Below, one piece after another: positions 1 to 6,043 of a DNA stretch of 10,243 nucleotides. The notes under the pieces were generated by a model. It worked only from the letters and a program-made list of their open reading frames with translations. It did no database searches and had not been told where the DNA came from. The stretch is from JACKDX01 sp964640175 (GTDB lineage Bacteria > Myxococcota_A > Polyangia > Polyangiales > GCA-016699535). Where the stretch lies: NCBI GenBank assembly GCA_964640175.1, contig CAZXFW010000019.1, forward strand, positions 1 through 10,243, in the 5' to 3' direction. A program made the position numbers and the translations under genes. Position 1 is the stretch's first letter, and every line of letters starts with the position of its first letter.

Positions 1-2
1 AC

Positions 3-410
3 GCCAAAGACAAACCTCCGCTTTCTCCCGCCTTCTTCTGGACCGGCGTGGGCCTCACCGTCGCCACCGCCGCCGTAGGCACCTACTTCGGTATCAGGAC
101 GTTGAGCCTGAACAGCGAAGCAGAAGCGCTTGACCCTACCACCGCCGAAGGCAACGCGGCCCTAAGAGAAAAGAACGACGAGATTCAAAGCTCGGCGCTG
201 CTTGCCGATATCTTCTTTGTCTCGGCGGGTGTGCTGGGTGTCGGCACCATTGTCAGTGCGTTTTTCACCGATTGGGAAGGTGACGATGACGAGACTGACG
301 CATCGACGTCCAACACGTCCGAAGCCCGCAAGTCCTTGTTGAGTCAGATACGGTTCACCCCCTGGGTGAGCCCCAACGCCGCAGGCCTTACCCTAGGAGG
401 CAAGCTGTGA
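3..410 (+). CDS. C-terminal part of a two-helix membrane protein (5' end outside window)
   Basis: The reading frame is open from the left edge, so the gene starts upstream; 135 residues are visible. A GTG at 48 lies inside a hydrophobic segment and is not a believable start. Two membrane segments are seen, at about visible residues 11-31 and 65-88, separated by a hydrophilic, acidic/charged stretch. An acidic Asp/Glu/Ser/Thr tail follows, ending in a short segment with Pro, Gly-Leu-Thr-Leu-Gly-Gly and a final Leu. The exported protein at 5156-6043 has the same C-terminal layout, with two helices, a polar tail and a Gly-Leu-Ser-Leu-x-Gly-x-Phe end. In myxobacteria I associate this layout with TPR/PEGA envelope proteins, but those domains would be upstream and are not visible. 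Its stop overlaps the start of the next gene by 4 nt, so the two are probably translationally coupled. Function unknown; inner-membrane location is inferred. Confidence 0.8.
   Translation, partial: AKDKPPLSPAFFWTGVGLTVATAAVGTYFGIRTLSLNSEAEALDPTTAEGNAALREKNDEIQSSALLADIFFVSAGVLGVGTIVSAFFTDWEGDDDETDASTSNTSEARKSLLSQIRFTPWVSPNAAGLTLGGKL
395..400 (+). promoter_or_regulatory. Shine-Dalgarno AGGAGG for the 407 start
   Basis: A perfect AGGAGG lies 6 nt before the GTG at 407, inside the last codons of the upstream gene. It fixes GTG 407 as the start of the MopE-like gene and supports coupling across the GTGA overlap. Confidence 0.8.
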
Positions 411-2086
411 GGCCAACGAGCAAGAGCGGCATCTTGGGTGTGTTCATGAGCGCGGCGCTTGGCCTGAGCTGCAGCTTGGTGGATTTGCGCCTCAATGCCG
501 AAAGCGATTGCACTAGTCAACCGGCCACATTTTGCACACGCCTTAATGATTCGCAGCCCCCATCGGATGCGTGTCAAAGCTGGACATGCAACAAAGCCAC
601 CCGCTTTTGCGAGCTTGGCCCACGCGACCTCGATGCCGACGGCGCCATCGACCCTGATTGCGCTCCGTCCGGCTCTACCTTACCCCTTGACTGCGACGAC
701 AACGACCCCAAACGCTTTCCCAATAACCCCGAAGTCTGCGACTTCCTCGACAACGACTGCAATAGCCTCACCGACGAAAACGTCTACACCGTCTTCGACG
801 AACTCACCAACGACCCCCAAAGCTTCATCCCAGATACGTGTCCGGACGGCGCCATCACTTGCACTGAAGGCGAGCAGCTCCCAGAGTCAGGAACAATTAG
901 TAGTAATGGTCTAGCATTTGCTTCTAGACCCGAGCCAAATGACCCACAGGTTCTTAGTGCATTTATTAGACCTGTCGAAGAAACAGGACTGCTTGGAGCC
1001 ACATTGTTCGATACCACAGAATGGCGGTTCCTTGCTTCGGCCGATATTGACCCAGTGTACCAGCCAAATCAAGTCAGCGATGACCCATCAACTCTATTTG
1101 GTGAATTTAACGCTACGGCGGTAGCCTTAACTCCTCTCAATGATTTCTTTGCTGTGGCCGCGACAGGGAAAATCACTAACAATGCCTTCCGTGCAGCGGA
1201 TGGGATCGTAGATTTCAAAGCGCCTCCTAAAGCACACATCGAAAAGAGTCATACCACAAATGACGTAGATGTTGACTCGTTGCCGATAATCACTGGCATA
1301 GGTGAAAGGGCACTAGTTGCGAGCATGAGTGCAAGCGATCCACCCGTTACTCTGCAACTTGTCTACGTGGATTCATCCGGAACCGATTGTTCTATTGATG
1401 CGCCATGCTTAACCACTGGCAGCTCCGCTTCGATCGGCACGCCCACCGTACAGGTTCCCGCGGTGGTTGGCATCGATGGGTTTGGCTGGCTGATTGCCGT
1501 CGTTCATGCTGGCAATGACAAAACCGGCTACCTTACCATACACCATGTTCAGGCTGATCAAGCAAATGCTTTAAGCAGTCCAACAGTCATGTTTAGCGAG
1601 AAACTTTCGGACACTGCGCTCTCCAATATAGTGCTAGCTAAAGGCTCAAGCAGTCAACTGGCGATAGGTTATACAAGTGGCGAGCGCGTTGAGGTGGCCT
1701 TATTGAACCTCGACACCTCAGCCAATCCATCTACCCTAAGCATTGAACACACGCTGGATCTAAGCTCGTTGCCAGGAACCGCCCATCATCTACCTAATGT
1801 GATCTGGCAACCGCTTCGCGATGAATGGATATTGGGCGTACTGGAAACTAGCGCTGACCCTGCACGGTTATTCGTGATGCGATTCACTCAAGACGCCGTG
1901 CTATTGGACGCTGCGGCGGTGCAAATTTTCGGATCGAGAAACCTCCAATCTGAGATAGGGTTTCATTTCAAGCCCATTGAAAACGGCCTAGTGATTCTTG
2001 GCTACCAGCTATCGGGAAGTGGCAGCCAAACCCGCGGCAACGTGATCGCCAGCAAATTCGGCTGTTCCACTAATATTGGTGATTAG
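407..2086 (+). CDS. Secreted MopE-motif (Asp/Cys-rich metal-binding motif) protein
   Basis: This 559-residue protein starts at GTG 407. Its N-terminus has basic residues and then a hydrophobic stretch ending at Cys22. The site reads Leu-Gly-Leu-Ser-Cys, an imperfect lipobox, so it may be a lipoprotein or a plain secreted protein. Residues 35-70 carry paired cysteines. Residues 74-124 match the MopE-type putative metal-binding motif: a DxDxDG-like loop (74-79), then Asp-Cys-Asp-Asp-x-Asp-Pro, Pro-x-x-x-Glu-x-Cys-Asp, Asp-Asn-Asp-Cys and Asp-Glu. That motif is named after the copper-binding surface protein MopE of Methylococcus; the Asp loops may equally bind calcium. The remaining ~430 residues look beta-rich, with many short hydrophobic strands and few cysteines, suggesting a propeller-like or adhesin-like body; I do not recognise the family. 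Codon choice changes near 880: the 5' part is strongly C-ending, the rest is AT-richer. It converges on the next gene with a 4-nt overlap. Confidence 0.85.
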   Translation: MRPTSKSGILGVFMSAALGLSCSLVDLRLNAESDCTSQPATFCTRLNDSQPPSDACQSWTCNKATRFCELGPRDLDADGAIDPDCAPSGSTLPLDCDDNDPKRFPNNPEVCDFLDNDCNSLTDENVYTVFDELTNDPQSFIPDTCPDGAITCTEGEQLPESGTISSNGLAFASRPEPNDPQVLSAFIRPVEETGLLGATLFDTTEWRFLASADIDPVYQPNQVSDDPSTLFGEFNATAVALTPLNDFFAVAATGKITNNAFRAADGIVDFKAPPKAHIEKSHTTNDVDVDSLPIITGIGERALVASMSASDPPVTLQLVYVDSSGTDCSIDAPCLTTGSSASIGTPTVQVPAVVGIDGFGWLIAVVHAGNDKTGYLTIHHVQADQANALSSPTVMFSEKLSDTALSNIVLAKGSSSQLAIGYTSGERVEVALLNLDTSANPSTLSIEHTLDLSSLPGTAHHLPNVIWQPLRDEWILGVLETSADPARLFVMRFTQDAVLLDAAAVQIFGSRNLQSEIGFHFKPIENGLVILGYQLSGSGSQTRGNVIASKFGCSTNIGD

Positions 2087-3303
2087 GGACTGACAACCAC
2101 AAATGGGATATAGACCGTCCATTTGGCTCCTGGTGGCGGTGTTGGGGTAGGCGTTGCAGTCGGGGTCGGTGTGAGTGAGGGCGTCGGAGTCATCGTCGGA
2201 GGAACCGTTGGCGACGGTGTCGGCGTGGGCGTTGGTGTGCTGGTGGGTGTGGGAGTTGGGGTAGGCGGTGTGGGGCGCGTAACATGAATTTGATTTGTAG
2301 CGTTGTTAAAAATAACTAAATTACCTTGTGAAGGCGGCCTTCGATACTCAAACGCCGCATTGAAATCAAGCAGTGTTCCTGTGCTGGCATCCGGTTGCAT
2401 CTCAATACGTACCGGCTCCTGAAAAGGACCAGCAATTGACGGAACACAAAAAATCTCTTGCCAGCCATTGCCAACATCACTTATCGCACACTGACCCGGA
2501 ACGGGGTAAATCGGAATAATCGCTCCCTGAATTGAACCGTCCATGATGCCGTGCACACGAAGACGCACGCCATCAACCAGTGCTCCTCCGAACCCGTTGA
2601 TCCAATCCAGCCTTACCACAAACCGTTGGTCGTGGTTCACCCACCACTGGTGCGTGTCGGGCTGCAAGGGAATGTTTTCCGGGATGATGCCGGAGTTCAC
2701 GTAGAAATCTCCCGAACCCGCCGACACCATGGGCGCATCGGCTGCAAAATCTTTGGCCCAGCCATCCCGCACCCCGCCGCGGTTTAATGCCTCCGGTGTG
2801 GTTATCCCCACGTCCACAAAAAATGGCGATGGCAAGCCATTGCCCCCAAACACCACATTGGGCATCGTAAAAAACACCTTGGGGTGGAGCTCGTCTTCAT
2901 CGGAAAACGGATTTTGCGTATGGCACGTCCAGCCCCGTGCGTTGCCTTCCAACACATCGCAGTTTTTTAACTCCTCTGCGGTGTAAAACTCGCTGACATT
3001 CCCGCTGAGCGCATTCGAGACTGTCGCGCCTATCTGCGTGACCGGCTCTTCGGATTCAACCCAGTTAACCTCGACTGTTTCCGGCACATCTAACCCTAAA
3101 GAGGGAGAAGTGGGTCTGACTGCAACGACTTTACGTGCCGTATTATATAGTCCTACCGTCACATTCAACGGATTGGGGTTAGTTTGCCTATCGGCGCTGC
3201 CTGAAAACGTATCGCTGCCTTGCGCAGCGCACCCCATCATGGCTGCAACAAAGAGGCCCAGCGCTCCGAAATGCCTTACACAACACAATCGTATGGATGA
3301 CAT
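2083..3303 (-). CDS. Putative lipoprotein with Pro/Thr linker and C-terminal YIPFVVV motif
   Basis: The product has 406 residues. The start is ATG at 3303, with AAGG 8 nt upstream. The signal peptide runs to Cys25 in a Met-Met-Gly-Cys context, an off-consensus lipobox, so lipidation is likely but not certain. Residues ~50-340 form an unrecognised domain with several Trp and few Cys. It is rich in Gly/Asn/Pro turns and alternating hydrophobic strands, suggesting a beta fold. Residues ~344-391 are almost only Pro and Thr with a little Ser, a flexible extracellular linker. The last 15 residues hold a Trp-x-Val-Tyr-Ile-Pro-Phe-Val-Val-Val cluster. A short Tyr-(Leu/Ile)-Pro-hydrophobic tail after a Pro/Thr linker recalls the ends of many Chloroflexi surface proteins; that comparison is from memory and the tail's role is unknown. 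It is separated from the kinase operon by ~210 bp and probably has its own promoter. Its 3' end overlaps the convergent gene, leaving no room for a separate terminator. Confidence 0.85.
   Translation of the reverse strand: MSSIRLCCVRHFGALGLFVAAMMGCAAQGSDTFSGSADRQTNPNPLNVTVGLYNTARKVVAVRPTSPSLGLDVPETVEVNWVESEEPVTQIGATVSNALSGNVSEFYTAEELKNCDVLEGNARGWTCHTQNPFSDEDELHPKVFFTMPNVVFGGNGLPSPFFVDVGITTPEALNRGGVRDGWAKDFAADAPMVSAGSGDFYVNSGIIPENIPLQPDTHQWWVNHDQRFVVRLDWINGFGGALVDGVRLRVHGIMDGSIQGAIIPIYPVPGQCAISDVGNGWQEIFCVPSIAGPFQEPVRIEMQPDASTGTLLDFNAAFEYRRPPSQGNLVIFNNATNQIHVTRPTPPTPTPTPTSTPTPTPTPSPTVPPTMTPTPSLTPTPTATPTPTPPPGAKWTVYIPFVVVSP
2131..2274 (-). repeat. Low-complexity Pro/Thr-coding repeat
   Basis: About 48 codons encode imperfect Pro-Thr dipeptide repeats with occasional Ser, Ala, Leu, Val and Met. 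On the plus strand this reads as a G/T-rich degenerate tandem repeat of roughly 6-nt units. Synonymous variation between units suggests selection on the peptide rather than fresh slippage. Confidence 0.85.
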
Positions 3304-3363
3304 GGTGGCTACCTTATCCTAGTATACTCTACAAAAGAGCATGTGCACTCACCTGTAGGCCCC

Positions 3364-3392
3364 ATTGTACGGCTGTCAAATTCCCCGCGCAA
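3364..3392 (-). promoter_or_regulatory. Candidate sigma70-like promoter for the 2083-3303 gene
   Basis: On the minus strand, TTGCGC (3392-3387) is followed after 17 nt by TACAAT (3369-3364), about 60 nt upstream of the start codon at 3303. The -35 box is weak at 3 of 6 matches; the -10 box has 5 of 6. A perfect TTGACA (3379-3374) lies between them but has no good -10 at proper spacing. A TATACT at 3326-3321 is an alternative -10 without a -35. Prediction by eye only. Confidence 0.3.
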
Positions 3393-3397
3393 CCCCC

Positions 3398-3413
3398 GGC
3401 TAACCCATTAGCC
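3398..3413. other. Small perfect hairpin (6-bp stem, 4-nt loop)
   Basis: GGCTAA-CCCA-TTAGCC forms a perfect inverted repeat between the end of the kinase operon and the next minus-strand gene. No T-run follows on either strand, so it is not a convincing intrinsic terminator. It sits just upstream of the candidate promoter and could be an operator-like site or chance. Confidence 0.35.
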
Positions 3414-3463
3414 ACTTAATACAACTCCCGCCCCTTGTGACTTTCTGAAAATGCCGAGAAAAT

Positions 3464-3511
3464 TCAGCCACTTAGCAACAGAGTCAACATCGATACTATC
3501 ACACGGTACAT
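3464..3511 (-). pseudogene. Remnant 5' end of a third cysteine-rich lipoprotein gene
   Basis: Directly after the stop of the 3515-4312 gene, the minus strand reads ATG and 15 codons: a Met-Tyr-Arg-Val-Ile-Val-Ser-Met-Leu start, then Thr-Leu-Leu-Leu-Ser-Gly and a TGA. The first 12 codons match the first 12 codons of the 3515-4312 gene, with one amino-acid change (Ile to Thr at residue 10) and one silent change. The preceding GGAGG and TAG context is also the same as at the 4312 start. Similarity stops at about 3477, before the lipobox cysteine. This is best read as the leftover signal-peptide start of a deleted tandem copy, or as sequence copied there by recombination. A genuine 15-residue peptide is possible but less likely. 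Confidence 0.6.
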
Positions 3512-4162
3512 GCGCTAGCTGCCTCCGCAGTAGGTGTTGCAAGCTGCAAAACCTGGACACTCAGGAGCACCGCTGCACCCGTAGGTGCATTGATTTGTGT
3601 TGAAGTTGACAGTTTCACAGGTCGCATCCATGAGGCCGGGTACTCCGCAATCGTCTGCTTCGGTGGCTTCGGTGCATTGCTCCTCAGAAAAATCGTTGTC
3701 CAAGAGCTGACGCACGGCCGTACATGTGGTGACACTTTCGTTGATGCCGCAAAACACATCCGTTCTGCCCGAAAGACTCGTGCGCTCCAGGGTGGGTACC
3801 GTGAACGGCGCGTTGCCACAACCGCTGTTGTTGTTTTTTAGACAATATCCTGCGGCCAGCTGGGCACCGCTGCCCATAAACACCATGGGCACGCAAAAAT
3901 GATCGGCGTCTTCACACTCGCTATCGGCCACGCAAGGCTCGCAGATGTCTGCCGAGCTTCGCGCAGTGTCGGTGCATTCATGCGTGGCGGGGTTGCAGGA
4001 GTTTTGTCCGCACTGTTCGGCTTCGGTTTCCATAGTGCACTCCACACAGGTGCCATTGTCACACAGCGCCAATCCTAGGTGCGCGCATTCGTCGTTTGCG
4101 GTGCACGGCTTACAGGCATGGTCCTCTGCACACACCGAGGCCTCGGCATGCGTGCACTGCGA
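3477..4162. repeat. Direct repeat copy A (801-bp offset)
   Basis: This stretch repeats at 4278-4963. Inside it I see only two differences, at 3483 (G versus A) and 4139 (G versus C, silent). The ~655 bp between them look identical. It covers the start remnant at 3511, the intergenic bases and the 3' three quarters of the 3515-4312 gene. Beyond 4162 the copies diverge quickly although the proteins remain related. Confidence 0.95.
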
Positions 4163-4312
4163 ACTCTCCAAGCACTCGACGCACTGGCCAGTACTTTCAT
4201 CACAGACAGGACTCTCGCCACTGCAGCCGGGTTCGCAAGACAAACGGCTACTGCTGCTGGTTTGCGGGCAGCCCGCTAACAGAATCAACATCGATACTAT
4301 CACACGGTACAT
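3515..4312 (-). CDS. Cysteine-rich lipoprotein, tandem paralogue 2
   Basis: The product has 265 residues and the start is ATG 4312; GGAGG lies 10 nt upstream, inside the final Gly-Gly-Ser codons of the preceding gene. The signal peptide is short and ends in a canonical lipobox, Leu-Ala-Gly-Cys15, so it is predicted to be lipidated. I count 33 cysteines, leaving 32 after the lipidated one, an even number fitting full disulfide pairing in an oxidising compartment. Residues ~25-135 form imperfect small modules (Val-Cys, Gly-x-Cys-x-x-Cys, then Glu-Cys or Gln-Cys), resembling EGF-like or dickkopf-type knots of myxobacterial surface proteins. A longer C-terminal part (~140-265) has wider cysteine spacing and ends Tyr-Cys-Gly-Gly-Ser. 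No catalytic motif is seen. It is the last intact gene of the kinase operon, starting 3 nt after its paralogue's stop, and is identical to it from the Ser-Ser-Gln-Cys segment to the C-terminus. Confidence 0.88.
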   Translation of the reverse strand: MYRVIVSMLILLAGCPQTSSSSRLSCEPGCSGESPVCDESTGQCVECLESSQCTHAEASVCAEDHACKPCTANDECAHLGLALCDNGTCVECTMETEAEQCGQNSCNPATHECTDTARSSADICEPCVADSECEDADHFCVPMVFMGSGAQLAAGYCLKNNNSGCGNAPFTVPTLERTSLSGRTDVFCGINESVTTCTAVRQLLDNDFSEEQCTEATEADDCGVPGLMDATCETVNFNTNQCTYGCSGAPECPGFAACNTYCGGS

Positions 4313-4963
4313 GCGCTAGCTGCCTCCGCAGTAGGTGTTGCAAGCTGCAAAACCTGGACACTCAGGAGCACCGCTGCACCCGTAGGTGCATTGATTTGTG
4401 TTGAAGTTGACAGTTTCACAGGTCGCATCCATGAGGCCGGGTACTCCGCAATCGTCTGCTTCGGTGGCTTCGGTGCATTGCTCCTCAGAAAAATCGTTGT
4501 CCAAGAGCTGACGCACGGCCGTACATGTGGTGACACTTTCGTTGATGCCGCAAAACACATCCGTTCTGCCCGAAAGACTCGTGCGCTCCAGGGTGGGTAC
4601 CGTGAACGGCGCGTTGCCACAACCGCTGTTGTTGTTTTTTAGACAATATCCTGCGGCCAGCTGGGCACCGCTGCCCATAAACACCATGGGCACGCAAAAA
4701 TGATCGGCGTCTTCACACTCGCTATCGGCCACGCAAGGCTCGCAGATGTCTGCCGAGCTTCGCGCAGTGTCGGTGCATTCATGCGTGGCGGGGTTGCAGG
4801 AGTTTTGTCCGCACTGTTCGGCTTCGGTTTCCATAGTGCACTCCACACAGGTGCCATTGTCACACAGCGCCAATCCTAGGTGCGCGCATTCGTCGTTTGC
4901 GGTGCACGGCTTACAGGCATGGTCCTCTGCACACACCGACGCCTCGGCATGCGTGCACTGCGA
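4278..4963. repeat. Direct repeat copy B (801-bp offset)
   Basis: This is the second copy of the direct repeat. It spans the first 35 bp of the 3515-4312 gene, the 3-nt spacer and the 3' part of the 4316-5146 gene. The repeat crosses a gene boundary, so it is a DNA-level recombination product and not just a conserved protein domain. Confidence 0.95.
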
Positions 4964-5146
4964 GCTCTGCAAACACTCCACGCATTCCCCCGTGCTCTCT
5001 TCGCACACAGGTGTGTCGCCCGTACATTGGCCGCCGCAGCGGTCTACGTCCGTTGCTGCATCAGCGACGTCTACTTTGGAAACGATGCAGCTCACGTTTG
5101 TAGAGAACATGAGATACACAATCAAATACATAAATGAATGGCGCAT
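4316..5146 (-). CDS. Cysteine-rich exported protein, tandem paralogue 1
   Basis: The product has 276 residues and the start is ATG 5146. A TAGGAG ribosome site 6 nt upstream contains the stop codon of the preceding gene, suggesting coupling. The N-terminus is a hydrophobic signal-like segment up to Cys20 in an Asn-Val-Ser-Cys context, a poor lipobox. Export is therefore likely, but lipidation is less certain than in the paralogue. An Asp/Ala-rich spacer follows, then the same cysteine-module architecture, again with 33 cysteines in total. Residues before the Ser-Ser-Gln-Cys segment are only related to the paralogue (for example Pro-Val-Cys-x-Glu-Ser-Thr-Gly-x-Cys-Val-Glu-Cys). Everything after it is identical. 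This implies the two proteins differ only in membrane anchoring and the first disulfide module. The partner is presumably another envelope protein, perhaps a kinase PEGA domain; that is inference from operon context. Confidence 0.88.
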   Translation of the reverse strand: MRHSFMYLIVYLMFSTNVSCIVSKVDVADAATDVDRCGGQCTGDTPVCEESTGECVECLQSSQCTHAEASVCAEDHACKPCTANDECAHLGLALCDNGTCVECTMETEAEQCGQNSCNPATHECTDTARSSADICEPCVADSECEDADHFCVPMVFMGSGAQLAAGYCLKNNNSGCGNAPFTVPTLERTSLSGRTDVFCGINESVTTCTAVRQLLDNDFSEEQCTEATEADDCGVPGLMDATCETVNFNTNQCTYGCSGAPECPGFAACNTYCGGS

Positions 5147-5155
5147 GTGGTTCTC

Positions 5156-6043
5156 CTAAAACGTTCCCTTTAATGACAGCCCACCTGGTATGGGTTCGAC
5201 ACTCACTGCGGCAGCATGCTGTGACGATGCCTGTTCTGAGTCAGGTTGGCTCAGGAGATACCACAGCACAGCACCGCCGATAGCCAAGACACCCGCGCCC
5301 ATAAAGGCAAGGAGCGGACCCCAGTTGACGTCGTATTCCTTTACGCACGCACCGCTCGGGTCTTCTTCGGCGCAGCTACCGCTCAGAATCGCCGCCGCGA
5401 CACCTGTGCCTGCGGTGAGCGCCAGCCCTGCGCTGCCTAGGATGACGGGCCCGAGGATCGACGGGCTCTTTGTTTTGAGTTGCTTTGCGTGATCAATGGA
5501 TGCGGCAGGCGTTGCTTCAGACTTCGGGCTGTCCTTGCTGGCCTTTTGGATCGCAGCAAGCCGGCCCCAAGCTTGGGCGGCGGCTTGGTTCGCGGCATAA
5601 GCCACACCAGCAGCCTGGACAAGCTGATCGCTGTCCGCTTCGGCATCGCTGTGTGCTGCGACGATGTACACTGCCACGCGGCTTGGTGTGCGGCTGCCTT
5701 CCTTAGGCCAAACGATGACCGCCACCGCATAGTCAGTGCCCATCAGCTCCGCCACCTCGCGCATGCATGCGCCTTCGGTGCGGCAGTTTCGAATCGACGC
5801 TTCGAGTTGTCGGATGTTGCGCTCGACATCACCGGCGCTCGTGACCGCAAACGACAGTGCCGAGAGGGATTCAAACACGGCTCGTTCGGCTTCGGCATGC
5901 TCGGCCTTGAGTGTTTCGGGGTCATCGGACGCGGGCATGATCACGGCGCTTCGTTCAGGGATGTGTGCGTTGCCGAGGGCCGGTGAAGCCACGCCAAGGC
6001 TGACAACTATGAAACTCAACGTCCACATCCACGCAACTTGCAT
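5156..6043 (-). CDS. Exported two-helix membrane protein of the kinase operon
   Basis: There are two consecutive ATGs, at 6046 and 6043. I chose 6043 because AAGGAG lies 6 nt before it but only 3 nt before 6046. Starting at 6046 would give an ATGA overlap with the upstream stop. The 295 residues begin with a signal peptide, likely cut after Ala-Leu-Gly24. Residues ~30-165 form an alpha/beta domain with Cys87 and Cys93 and a Gly-Thr-Asp-Tyr-Ala-Val-Ala-Val strand. An Ala/Lys/Ser-rich linker follows, then two membrane helices (~196-221 and ~243-264) flanking a loop with Cys224 and Cys233. The tail ends Pro-Gly-Gly-Leu-Ser-Leu-Lys-Gly-Thr-Phe. The C-terminal layout matches the 3-410 gene. I recognise the general style from myxobacterial PEGA-type envelope proteins but see no PEGA repeat here. 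It is probably an inner-membrane protein with a periplasmic domain; function unknown. The cysteine-rich genes follow after 9 nt. Confidence 0.85.
   Translation of the reverse strand: MQVAWMWTLSFIVVSLGVASPALGNAHIPERSAVIMPASDDPETLKAEHAEAERAVFESLSALSFAVTSAGDVERNIRQLEASIRNCRTEGACMREVAELMGTDYAVAVIVWPKEGSRTPSRVAVYIVAAHSDAEADSDQLVQAAGVAYAANQAAAQAWGRLAAIQKASKDSPKSEATPAASIDHAKQLKTKSPSILGPVILGSAGLALTAGTGVAAAILSGSCAEEDPSGACVKEYDVNWGPLLAFMGAGVLAIGGAVLWYLLSQPDSEQASSQHAAAVSVEPIPGGLSLKGTF

Noticed and set aside
495..914. 139-codon plus-strand frame inside the MopE-like gene
   Set aside because: It is a low-complexity Thr/Pro/Ser/Ala product of the C-rich codons in the real frame, and ends where the composition changes.
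3398..3413. Hairpin as an intrinsic terminator of the kinase operon
   Set aside because: The stem is only 6 bp, half of it A/T, and no T-run follows on either strand.
3477..4963. Repeat as an insertion element or CRISPR
   Set aside because: There are only two long copies, without terminal inverted repeats, transposase or target duplication. The content is the coding sequence of two related genes.
3477..4963. Repeat as a pure assembly duplication
   Set aside because: The copies have two internal differences and diverged but homologous flanks with distinct signal peptides, which a simple assembly duplication would not produce. Collapse or expansion of further copies cannot be excluded without reads.
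3499..5159. Several open frames of 60-137 codons antisense to the cysteine-rich genes, present twice
   Set aside because: They are shadows created by the codon bias of the cysteine-rich genes and are duplicated only because the DNA repeat is. They lack ribosome sites and plausible protein features.
5480..5986. 168-codon plus-strand frame antisense to the 5156-6043 gene
   Set aside because: The minus-strand gene has a signal peptide, membrane helices, a ribosome site and operon context; the antisense frame has none.
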